DNA of 9,333 nucleotides from Humisphaera sp. (GTDB taxonomy: Bacteria; Planctomycetota; Phycisphaerae; Tepidisphaerales; Tepidisphaeraceae): NCBI GenBank assembly GCA_025351525.1, contig JANXVV010000465.1, positions 1 to 9,333 of the forward strand, written 5' to 3'. Each line of letters begins with the position of its first letter. Position 1 is the stretch's first letter. The notes under the pieces are model-generated. The model searched no databases and was not told the DNA's origin. It worked only from the letters and a program-made list of their open reading frames with translations. The position numbers and the translations under genes are program-made. Positions 1 to 6,424 of the stretch are shown here, one piece after another.

Positions 1-66
1 TCGGAGGCGGGCTTTAACGCGCCAGAGACCTTCGGCCACTTCCGGCAAATCCTGCTGCGCGTATGA
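1..66 (+). CDS. possible 3' end of an unidentified plus-strand gene
   Basis: Frame 1 is open from the window edge to a TGA at 64-66 and encodes 21 residues (SEAGFNAPETFGHFRQILLRV). Most third codon positions are G or C, as in the real genes of the window, and the peptide looks like an ordinary amphipathic C-terminal helix. A hairpin-forming stretch (84-113) begins 18 bases after the stop, which suits a gene end, and the next gene converges on it. The fragment is too short to assign to a family. The opposite strand is also open here, from an ATG at 81-79 to the edge, so the call is weak. Confidence 0.35.
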   Translation, partial: SEAGFNAPETFGHFRQILLRV

Positions 67-83
67 TATCCCGCTTTTCATGC

Positions 84-113
84 GTCGTGTGTGTGCGGAA
101 CGCACATGACGAC
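84..113. repeat. imperfect hairpin in the convergent intergenic gap
   Basis: TGTGCG (92-97) pairs with CGCACA (101-106) around a GAA loop. The outer arms GTCGT (84-88) and ACGAC (109-113) extend the stem through wobble pairs and one bulged base. No T-run follows on either strand, so it is not a canonical intrinsic terminator. It may protect the 3' end of a plus-strand transcript ending near 66. A second, competing 6-bp pairing (ACTCGG 112-117 with CCGAGT 138-143) overlaps its edge. Confidence 0.3.
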
Positions 114-180
114 TCGGAGTACCGCGACCTGTGGCACCCGAGTGTTTGGTAACTTCGAAGCTATTGGAGTTCCGTTCATC

Positions 181-216
181 AAAACAAAAACAGAGGCCGT
201 GACAACACGGCCTCTG
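181..216 (-). terminator. intrinsic terminator of the ferritin-like gene
   Basis: CAGAGGCCGTG (191-201) and CACGGCCTCTG (206-216) form a perfect 11-bp stem with an ACAA loop. Read on the minus strand, the stem is followed directly by TTTTTGTTTT (190-181). It lies about 40 bases past the TAA of the ferritin-like gene, in the right orientation to end its transcript. The plus strand has no T-run after the stem, so it appears to work in one direction only. Confidence 0.9.
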
Positions 217-256
217 CCTCAAACATCCGGCAAAAATCCGCCTTGCGGAAATCGCG

Positions 257-1231
257 TTACTTGATGCGACCATTGAGCAGGCTGGGGAAGAATCCAAACC
301 CGGCCGACGCGCCGCCAAGGTACACGATGTTGAGCACTTGGTCGAACGTGCGGGCGAAGGCAATGCCGCTGCCGTCCACCGGGGCGATGTTGACATTCGT
401 GCCGGCGAGCGGTGTTCCACCCGCATTGTCCGTATCGCCGGCGATACCCTGATCGAGATCGGCGGGACCGTCGGCGCCGTCGCGTAGATCGGAAATCTTC
501 TGTGCCAGGGTGATCAAGCTGGCCGCGCTTTGAGCGCGATCGAGCAGAAGCGCCCGAATGGCTCCCGCGTGATACGCCTCGACTCCCAGGATTCCGGCAG
601 CAGCAGATAAATAGGTGGTGTTGCGGATGTAGGGCGCGGCACCATGGTAGGCCGTCACACCCACATCCTCAAAGACGAACGCACCCAGAAGGAAGTTGGC
701 ATCGCTGGCGTAGGGATCAAATGCCGGCCCAATGCCGGCGGCGGCAGCGGCGGTATTGAACGCCGTCCCGATGTCGATCGCCGGTCGCGCCACCGCGTTC
801 TTACCGAGTGCGGCACGCAGGAAGTTTACGTGAGTCTCTTCCTGTTTGGCTAACTGCTGGGCAATACCGATCACCACCGGGTCGACTAAGTTTGCCTTTC
901 GGCCCCCCGAAACTCCGCCCAGGGTGCCCACTCCCGAAGTTTCGGAAGCGGTGAGATTGTAGCCGTATGCGGCATTCAGATAGTACTCCGCCTCGAGATA
1001 CTCGAGATTCAACGCAAAATTCAGAATGTCGTTATCGGTGACCGTGAAGGTCTTTCCCTTGGGCCCGAACCGCGCGGTCAATGCCGCTTCCGCCGTTTGG
1101 GCACCTCCGGAAAGCATCGACACTCCGGCGGCGGCGGCACCGAGCATTCCGGTACGGGTCAGAAACTGGCGACGATTGGTGCGGGCGTCCGTGACCGTTC
1201 GCACCGCGTTCGTTAGGTTGGACAGGGACAT
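257..1231 (-). CDS. Tat-exported ferritin-like domain protein
   Basis: This is a 324-residue secreted protein of the ferritin-like group (Pfam Ferritin_2 type). The N-terminus carries a twin-arginine signal, NRRQFLTRTG (residues 19-28), then a small hydrophobic run and a likely cleavage site near the AQTAEA stretch (44-49), so it should be exported folded. A four-helix carboxylate bundle is suggested by NLEYLEAEYY (75-84), QEETHVNFL (130-138), FEDVGVTAYH (187-196) and GVEAYHAGAIR (216-226), which supply the Glu and His residues expected at a di-iron site. The C-terminal 80 residues are Gly/Asp/Ala-rich with no recognised domain. The start is ATG 1231, preceded by AAGGAG six bases upstream; a TTG at 1237 abuts that ribosome site and is rejected. 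The metal content and biochemical role are unknown. It lies downstream of the secretion genes on the same strand after a 274-base gap and has its own terminator. Confidence 0.85.
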   Translation of the reverse strand: MSLSNLTNAVRTVTDARTNRRQFLTRTGMLGAAAAGVSMLSGGAQTAEAALTARFGPKGKTFTVTDNDILNFALNLEYLEAEYYLNAAYGYNLTASETSGVGTLGGVSGGRKANLVDPVVIGIAQQLAKQEETHVNFLRAALGKNAVARPAIDIGTAFNTAAAAAGIGPAFDPYASDANFLLGAFVFEDVGVTAYHGAAPYIRNTTYLSAAAGILGVEAYHAGAIRALLLDRAQSAASLITLAQKISDLRDGADGPADLDQGIAGDTDNAGGTPLAGTNVNIAPVDGSGIAFARTFDQVLNIVYLGGASAGFGFFPSLLNGRIK

Positions 1232-1259
1232 GGGCAACTCCTTGGAAAATTGACTTGTT

Positions 1260-1279
1260 CGGTAAAAACAATCTTACCG
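1260..1279 (-). promoter_or_regulatory. small hairpin in the leader of the ferritin-like gene
   Basis: CGGTAA (1260-1265) and TTACCG (1274-1279) form a perfect 6-bp inverted repeat with an 8-base A-rich loop. It lies 28 bases before the ATG and upstream of the AAGGAG ribosome site. It could be an operator or an mRNA structure; nothing in the sequence identifies a regulator. No convincing -35/-10 pair was found in the rest of the 1232-1505 gap. Confidence 0.3.
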
Positions 1280-1443
1280 TTCTTAGTTACGGAATAACCT
1301 CGACAAGCGGATTGGTGGAACCCCTAAAATTTTCGCGAATGATTTCAGCGGTGAGGAAGTGGCGGTGTAAGACCCCTTGCCGGCCTTTGTGCTTGAATCA
1401 TCTTAGCGGTTTTGCTGAAGGCACGCGTTCTTCCAGCCGGGAG

Positions 1444-1475
1444 AAAAAAAGCGTGTCTTCGGCACAGCCGCTAAA
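1444..1475 (-). terminator. weak candidate terminator after gspF
   Basis: On the minus strand, about 30 bases past the gspF stop, a short imperfect stem (GTGC/GACAC around a CGAA loop, with AGC/GCT outside a bulge) is followed by seven Ts (plus-strand A-run at 1444-1450). The stem is short and interrupted, so it would be leaky at best. If it works, it separates the D-E-F operon from the ferritin-like gene. Confidence 0.3.
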
Positions 1476-1505
1476 AATAAGCGATTTCGAGAGGCGTCGG
1501 CACAA

Positions 1506-2717
1506 TCAAACCGCGCTGGCCGCTTCCAACATCGGCAGAATCGTCGCGACCGCGATGAAGCCCACCAGAACCACCATGAACAGGATCAGGATCGGTTCGA
1601 GAATCGCCGTCAGACGCTGCGTGAGGGTCGAGACTTGTCGATCGTAGTCGGCGGCGAGCCTATCCAGCATGTCCTCCAACCGCCCCGACTGCTGCCCCAC
1701 GGAAAAAATCTGTACCACCATCGGTGGGAAAGCGCGGGTGTCTTCAAGCGCCCTGGCGATATCGGCCCCGCCATTCACCGCCTGCTGACATTTCGCCAGG
1801 GCGTCCTTCAGGACGATATTACGCGTCGTCCGCTCGGCAATTTCGACGGCTTTCACAAAGACGATGCCGCTCCGCATCAACGTGGAAATGACGATGGCGA
1901 TCCGAGCCAGCGCCTGCTTGCGAATCGCCGGGCCCAACACGGGAATTCTCAGTTGCAAGCGATGCCAGGCGAGTTTGCCGCGCTGACTATGGAGTATCAC
2001 CGAGACTGTGGCAACCAGCGCTATGACCGCCAGGAGAATCAGCCACCACCAACCTACCAGCACATCGCTCGCCGTCTTCACGATGCGGGTGATGAGCGGG
2101 ATCGGATGCCCCGCTTCGATCAGCGAGCCCAACAATTTAGGGACGACAAACGTCATGAGTAGTAGACTCACCCCGATCGCCACCACTAAAACGATGGCCG
2201 GGTAGATGAGGGCGGTCCCTATTTTCCCGGTAAGCGATGCACTTTTTTCCTTGAACTCCGCCAGTCGATCCAGCACCACATCCAGGTTGCCCGCACTCTC
2301 GCCTACTTCGGCGATGCTGACATCCAGTTCATCGAAAATGGCCGGGTGCTCGCGCATTGCCTCGGCCAAACCTGTGCCGGAGACCACGCGGTCTTGGAGT
2401 TGTAAAATCGTAGAGCCAAAGCCGCCCATGTACTGCTTCGCGAGAGTCTCAATCGAGTCTGACAAGGGAATCCCCGCCCCTAGAAGCGTGGCTAGTTCAC
2501 GGATGAAGGTCAGTGCGCTAGCCGAATGCCTTCGACCCGGCCACCTGAGACCACCGGTTGATTTTCCGGCACTATTCGCCTGCCGGGGAACCACTTCCTG
2601 CACCGTCAATCCGCGGTCCAGCAACTGCTCTCGCACCTGCCTTGGAGTATCGGCGACAAGCGTACCGCTGACCGCCGACTCTTCCGCATCGAACGCTTTG
2701 TAGGTGAAGACCGGCAT
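1506..2717 (-). CDS. gspF: type II secretion / type IV pilus inner-membrane platform protein GspF/PilC
   Basis: This is a polytopic inner-membrane protein of 403 residues, the usual length for GspF/PilC, which forms the platform coupling the cytoplasmic ATPase to pseudopilus assembly. It begins with the typical FTYKAFDAEE sequence and contains two copies of the T2SSF domain, roughly residues 69-192 and 271-393. Each copy has the ExGExxG-type turn: AEVGESAGNL (about 136-145) and FSVGQQSGRLEDML (about 338-351). Three membrane segments are visible near 170-192, 220-243 and 372-395. The ATG at 2717 shares its first base with the upstream TGA (TGATG), and AGGGTGA lies just upstream, so translation is probably coupled to gspE. 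A TTG directly before the ATG is a less likely start. No truncation or frameshift is seen. GspF and PilC cannot be separated by sequence alone, but the neighbouring secretin and ATPase favour T2SS. Confidence 0.93.
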   Translation of the reverse strand: MPVFTYKAFDAEESAVSGTLVADTPRQVREQLLDRGLTVQEVVPRQANSAGKSTGGLRWPGRRHSASALTFIRELATLLGAGIPLSDSIETLAKQYMGGFGSTILQLQDRVVSGTGLAEAMREHPAIFDELDVSIAEVGESAGNLDVVLDRLAEFKEKSASLTGKIGTALIYPAIVLVVAIGVSLLLMTFVVPKLLGSLIEAGHPIPLITRIVKTASDVLVGWWWLILLAVIALVATVSVILHSQRGKLAWHRLQLRIPVLGPAIRKQALARIAIVISTLMRSGIVFVKAVEIAERTTRNIVLKDALAKCQQAVNGGADIARALEDTRAFPPMVVQIFSVGQQSGRLEDMLDRLAADYDRQVSTLTQRLTAILEPILILFMVVLVGFIAVATILPMLEAASAV

Positions 2718-4246
2718 CAATCACCCTGCCGCATGGTGACCCGGATGACTTCCTCGACGGTGGTAAACCCGTTCATCACCCGTGCGATGCCGTCATCGCG
2801 GAGCGTCTTCATGCCGCTCTTGACCGCCGTCGCGCCGATCTGTGACGCCGTCGCATGGGCCACGATCTCCCGGCGGACGTTACCGTCTACCTCCAGCAGT
2901 TCGAAGATGCCCACCCGCCCGCGATATCCTGTTCCCCGACACTGCTCACAACCGGCACCGGCGCGCACTCTCGACGTATCGCAATACAATGCCAATCCTA
3001 GTCGAAGTAGTTCAGCCTGATCGGGCGAGTGCATTGCAGCACAACTTTCACAAATCCGACGCACCAATCGTTGCGCCAGCACACCGATCACCGAGCTGGC
3101 TACCAGGTAGGGTTCGATTCCTAAATCCAACAGGCGAGTCACGGCACTGGAGGCGTCATTGGTATGCAGCGTCGAGAAAACCAGATGCCCGGTGAGCGCG
3201 GATTGAATCGCCATCACCGCCGTCTCCCGATCGCGAATCTCACCGACCATGATGATATCCGGATCCTGACGCAACACGCTCCGCAGCCCGCCGGCGAACG
3301 TCATCCCCTTTTTTTCGCTCACCTGGGTCTGGCTGATCCCATCCAACCCGTATTCGATCGGATCTTCCAGGGTGATGATGTTCCGCTCCTTGGAATTGAT
3401 CTCCTGAAGAGCGGCATAGAGAGTGGTAGTCTTGCCGCTTCCGGTCGGCCCGGTCACCAGCACGATGCCATGTTCGGCTTTGATGAGTTGCTGGAATCGG
3501 CCAAGCGTATGCCCGTCCATCCCAATCTCCGGCAGGCTGAAAAGCCTACGGCTCTTATCCAATAGCCGTACCACGATGCGCTCGCCGAAGCGCGTAGGGA
3601 GGGATGAGATGCGTAGGTCGACGATTCGATCCCCCACCTGTACGCTCGCACGGCCATCCTGCGCCAACCTTTTCTCGGCGATGTTCATTTTCCCCATCAC
3701 CTTGATTCGGCTAACCACTTCCTCCTGCAATGGCTTTGGCACTTCAAACGAATCGTAGAGCACCCCATCCAGCCGCATCCGCACCACCAGCGTTTCCTCG
3801 TAGGGTTGAATGTGTACATCGGACGCCTGTAATTTGACGGCTTCAAACAGGATCAGATTGACCAGCCGAATCACCGGCGCACGACTGGCGGCATCGAGCA
3901 GATCTTCCCGACCCCCGAGGCTTTGCACCTCCGCCAGCACATCCTTACGTTCCAGGCTCTGGATTAAATTCTGTGCTTCCCCGGTCTTCTGCTGGTAGGC
4001 CGCATTGATGGCGGATTTGATCTCGGCGGCGGGAACCAACACAGGCTCGACCGGACGCCGGAGGAGCCGGGAGATGACTTGCAACTGCTCCATGTCTCCC
4101 AACTCCGCCACTGCGACCGGTAACCGGCGGTCGTCTGAAGCCAGGCCGAGCATGACATGACGCCGGGCAAACCCGATCGGAATCCTCTCGACGAATTCCG
4201 CCGAGGGGGACCAACCGCCCAGATCAACTAATCGTTTTGGCTCCAT
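2717..4246 (-). CDS. gspE: type II secretion ATPase GspE/PilB family
   Basis: This is a cytoplasmic hexameric ATPase of 509 residues that powers pseudopilus assembly. The N-terminal domain (about 1-90) is the GspE/MshE-type domain that docks onto the inner-membrane partner, with the usual IPIGFARRH and PVAVAELGD stretches. The motor domain follows from about 120. It has Walker A GPTGSGKT (266-273), the Asp box ITLEDPIEY (291-299), Walker B DPDIIMVGEIRD (328-339) and the His box STLHTNDA (358-365). Two CxxC pairs (Cys399/402 and Cys433/436) form the tetracysteine zinc module seen in GspE and PilB but absent from PilT retraction motors, which supports an extension or secretion motor. The start is ATG 4246 with only a weak GGA ribosome site. 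A GC-rich hairpin lies directly upstream, between this gene and the secretin gene. Confidence 0.95.
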   Translation of the reverse strand: MEPKRLVDLGGWSPSAEFVERIPIGFARRHVMLGLASDDRRLPVAVAELGDMEQLQVISRLLRRPVEPVLVPAAEIKSAINAAYQQKTGEAQNLIQSLERKDVLAEVQSLGGREDLLDAASRAPVIRLVNLILFEAVKLQASDVHIQPYEETLVVRMRLDGVLYDSFEVPKPLQEEVVSRIKVMGKMNIAEKRLAQDGRASVQVGDRIVDLRISSLPTRFGERIVVRLLDKSRRLFSLPEIGMDGHTLGRFQQLIKAEHGIVLVTGPTGSGKTTTLYAALQEINSKERNIITLEDPIEYGLDGISQTQVSEKKGMTFAGGLRSVLRQDPDIIMVGEIRDRETAVMAIQSALTGHLVFSTLHTNDASSAVTRLLDLGIEPYLVASSVIGVLAQRLVRRICESCAAMHSPDQAELLRLGLALYCDTSRVRAGAGCEQCRGTGYRGRVGIFELLEVDGNVRREIVAHATASQIGATAVKSGMKTLRDDGIARVMNGFTTVEEVIRVTMRQGD

Positions 4247-4262
4247 AGTGCTTTTCCGGTCC

Positions 4263-4287
4263 CCTCCCCCGGTACTCCGGGGGGAGG
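4263..4287. repeat. GC-rich palindrome between the secretin and gspE genes
   Basis: A run of Cs then CCGG, a TACT loop, and CCGG then a run of Gs form a stem of about 9-10 bp with one bulged base. It occupies most of the 45-base gap between the secretin TAA (4294-4292) and the gspE ATG (4246). No T-run follows on the minus strand, so full termination is not expected; partial attenuation or 3'-end protection is possible. It resembles short G/C-run palindromes I recall as dispersed repeats in planctomycete genomes, which is memory rather than a search result. Confidence 0.6.
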
Positions 4288-4291
4288 AGGG

Positions 4292-6148
4292 TTAGGGCAT
4301 CGTCAATGGTTCACTGTGCGGGAGATTCCCGGGAACGCCTGCTTTATGCAGGTCACGCTCCGACAGGTCTTTCAAGTCGGCGAACTCATCATCGCGCAAA
4401 ATTGTTGGCCGAAGAAACACGAACAGGGTGGAGGTAGAGTCGCTGCGGCTTTCGTTCGTGAACAGATATTTGAGGATCGGAATCTCCCCCAGAATCGGTA
4501 CGGTGCTGAGACTACGGCCGGCATTCTTACGCTTCAACCCGCCGACGATGATCGTGCTGCCATCGGGGATGGTCACCTTGCTCTCTACCTTATCGGTTTG
4601 CCGCGGCGGAGGTGACCCCGTCTGCGTGTTGGCGGTTCCATTAAAGCTACTCAGCTCGACCGAGTACTCCAGTTGTAGGTAGTCTCCCTCACTGATATGC
4701 GGTGTGAGACTGATCGTGGTTCCCGCATCCGCATAACCACCGAAACTGGTGGTTGCTACAGTAGTCGAAGCATTGACACTGGTAAACGGCTGCTCTGCAA
4801 TGCTCGTCAGGATGCCCGTGGCATTATCGTTCACCAGGACTCGGGGGGAGGACTGCACCCGCGCGTGACTGTTAGCCGCCAATGCCTGCAAGACCACATC
4901 GGCAACGCCCGATCCGATGACGGCGGCGTTCAAACCGGTGCCGGGCTGGATCGCCAGCCGACCTGTTTTTGGATCGACCTGACTCAAACCGAACTGGCTG
5001 AAGGTAAGTAGTTTGGTGGTTCCAATGGAGCTATGGGCTGAGATTTCCACTCCGAAACGAAAGTCATCCGTGGTGTCGAGGGTGACGACCGTCGCCTCCA
5101 TCAAAACCTGCGGACGGCGTTTATCCAGGGTGTGAATCAGTTGCTCATACATCCGCTGCACTTCCGGGCCACCCATCACGATGATCGTGTTGGTGTTGGT
5201 GTCGGCGGTCACCGCTTCACTGCGGGATTTGGCGGACTCGCGTGGGGCACCCGTGCCCGAGCCCACGTGGGGCGTGGCTAGATCGACCGACCTACTTTCT
5301 GCATCCTGCGCCGTTCGCACCAGAGTGGAAGCGGGTGGAACACCGGGCTGTTGAGCATAGGCAAACCCGGAACCGGCGTTGGAATTGGTAGCCCTTTGCG
5401 AGGGCTGCGCGGTAGTGGAAGTAGCACTGCCCTTCGTACCGACGGAGGTTCGGCGGTTGGCGTCCGGGCGCGGGCGGGCCGAGGCCGGTTGCCCTTCCAA
5501 CTCGCGGATGGTGTCCAGCACATCCGCCGCCGTCGCGTTGGTCAACTTGTAGAAGCGAATCGGATTTTCAGTCGCCGGTATTTCAACGTCGATCATTTTG
5601 GCGAGTTTCATCGCCTGCTCGACCAGTTCGCGCCTACCGACGGCGATCAACTGATTGGTCCGGTCATCCGCCGACAGCTCCAGTCCGCCCGCATCGTCAC
5701 CCGTGCGGCTCGCACTCCCGAGCAACTGCTTCAGTTGAGCGGCCAGACGGGATACCTCTGCGTGTTTGAGCTTCAGCACGTCCACTGTGGTAGGTTGCAA
5801 TCTGCCGGCCGGGCTGCTGACCCCGACGATTCGCTTCCAGCCGGGTAGCTCGCCGTCCAAAAGCACAAACCCCTTCATCCGCAAAACACCGGTGAGAAAA
5901 TCCAGCAATCCACTCGCGGGCATTTGGTTGGGAGATCGAATGGTGACCGTGTTGCCCTTTTTGGCCAACTCTTCATCGTAAAGAATGTTGATGCCGAGAC
6001 GTTTGGAGACGTAGTCCACTAAGGCTTTCAGTTCCAGATTTTCCGGAAAGGTCAGGCTGACCAGCGCTTCGCTCTGCGTAGTGGGCGCGGTGGTTTGGGC
6101 TGGTATAGTAGTGCTCAGAAAAAGTGAAAAGACAGATGCGAGGAACAT
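4292..6148 (-). CDS. gspD: type II secretion secretin GspD-like
   Basis: This is the outer-membrane channel subunit of a T2SS, 618 residues from the chosen ATG. Order: hydrophobic signal sequence MFLASVFSLFLSTTIPAQ (1-18); N0 domain (about 30-109, with LTFPENLELKALVDYVSKRL); N1 KH-like domain (about 120-190); a second N domain (about 196-341) interrupted by a Ser/Ala/Thr/Pro-rich insert (about 221-309); then the secretin beta-barrel (about 344-585). The barrel carries the family signature VPILGEIPILKYLF (550-563), followed by SDSTSTLFVFLRPTIL. It has fewer N domains than the classical N0-N3 set. The frame stays open upstream to a GTG at 6421, with ATGs at 6361 (preceded by GAAAGGAAG) and 6325. 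I chose ATG 6148 because it puts the signal sequence at the N-terminus and because the extension is encoded largely by a palindromic repeat; its own ribosome site is poor. gspE and gspF follow on the same strand. Confidence 0.88.
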   Translation of the reverse strand: MFLASVFSLFLSTTIPAQTTAPTTQSEALVSLTFPENLELKALVDYVSKRLGINILYDEELAKKGNTVTIRSPNQMPASGLLDFLTGVLRMKGFVLLDGELPGWKRIVGVSSPAGRLQPTTVDVLKLKHAEVSRLAAQLKQLLGSASRTGDDAGGLELSADDRTNQLIAVGRRELVEQAMKLAKMIDVEIPATENPIRFYKLTNATAADVLDTIRELEGQPASARPRPDANRRTSVGTKGSATSTTAQPSQRATNSNAGSGFAYAQQPGVPPASTLVRTAQDAESRSVDLATPHVGSGTGAPRESAKSRSEAVTADTNTNTIIVMGGPEVQRMYEQLIHTLDKRRPQVLMEATVVTLDTTDDFRFGVEISAHSSIGTTKLLTFSQFGLSQVDPKTGRLAIQPGTGLNAAVIGSGVADVVLQALAANSHARVQSSPRVLVNDNATGILTSIAEQPFTSVNASTTVATTSFGGYADAGTTISLTPHISEGDYLQLEYSVELSSFNGTANTQTGSPPPRQTDKVESKVTIPDGSTIIVGGLKRKNAGRSLSTVPILGEIPILKYLFTNESRSDSTSTLFVFLRPTILRDDEFADLKDLSERDLHKAGVPGNLPHSEPLTMP

Positions 6149-6179
6149 ATCGCGGCAAAGTCCTAACCGAGTCAGGGGG

Positions 6180-6273
6180 AACCGCGAAGGCACGAAAGCG
6201 CGAAGGCGAACGCGAAGGAATTCAAGGTTCTGTTTCTTCGCGTCGACCTTCGCGTTTTCCCGTCTTCGCGGTT
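6180..6273. repeat. CGCGAAGG-rich palindromic element in the secretin leader
   Basis: The ends AACCGCGAAG (6180-6189) and CTTCGCGGTT (6264-6273) are exact reverse complements. Inner segments also match in reverse, including CGCGAAGG (6199-6206) with CCTTCGCG (6247-6254), and CGCGAAGGAA (6211-6220) with TTTCTTCGCG (6233-6242, one mismatch). The whole can fold into one long imperfect hairpin with a 12-base loop (6221-6232). It lies 31 bases upstream of the likely secretin ATG and is open in the secretin frame, so an upstream start would translate it as a basic, low-complexity peptide. I take it to be a dispersed non-coding repeat rather than part of the secretin. Confidence 0.7.
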
Positions 6274-6424
6274 GGGAATTTTTGTGGGAGTCGAAGAACT
6301 GGAATGAATTTAATGGAGAACCCATTTTCGTGTGGCGGATTAGAGTTCTAAGTTGAGACATCGGTTTGGAACTTCCTTTCACATCCCTAAGCCTAACGTA
6401 TGACCTTGGCGATCGGAACACCCA

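Noticed and set aside
1..81. A minus-strand frame open from an ATG at 81-79 to the window edge (starts MKSGISYAQQ)
   Set aside because: No ribosome site precedes the ATG and third-position GC is lower than in the opposing plus-strand frame, which also has a natural end at 66. Without sequence beyond the edge it cannot be supported.
1255..1647. A 130-codon plus-strand frame across the gap after gspF
   Set aside because: Its last third is antisense to the well-supported gspF, it has no recognisable domain, and the peptide looks like a translated leader plus shadow frame.
1635..2162. A 175-codon plus-strand frame opposite gspF
   Set aside because: It is fully antisense to gspF, shows no family motif and reads as a His/Arg/Asp-rich shadow of GC-rich coding sequence.
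2717..4246. The ATPase as a PilT-type retraction motor
   Set aside because: The protein has the N-terminal GspE/MshE-type domain and the tetracysteine zinc module, and sits between secretin and GspF genes. PilT lacks the first two.
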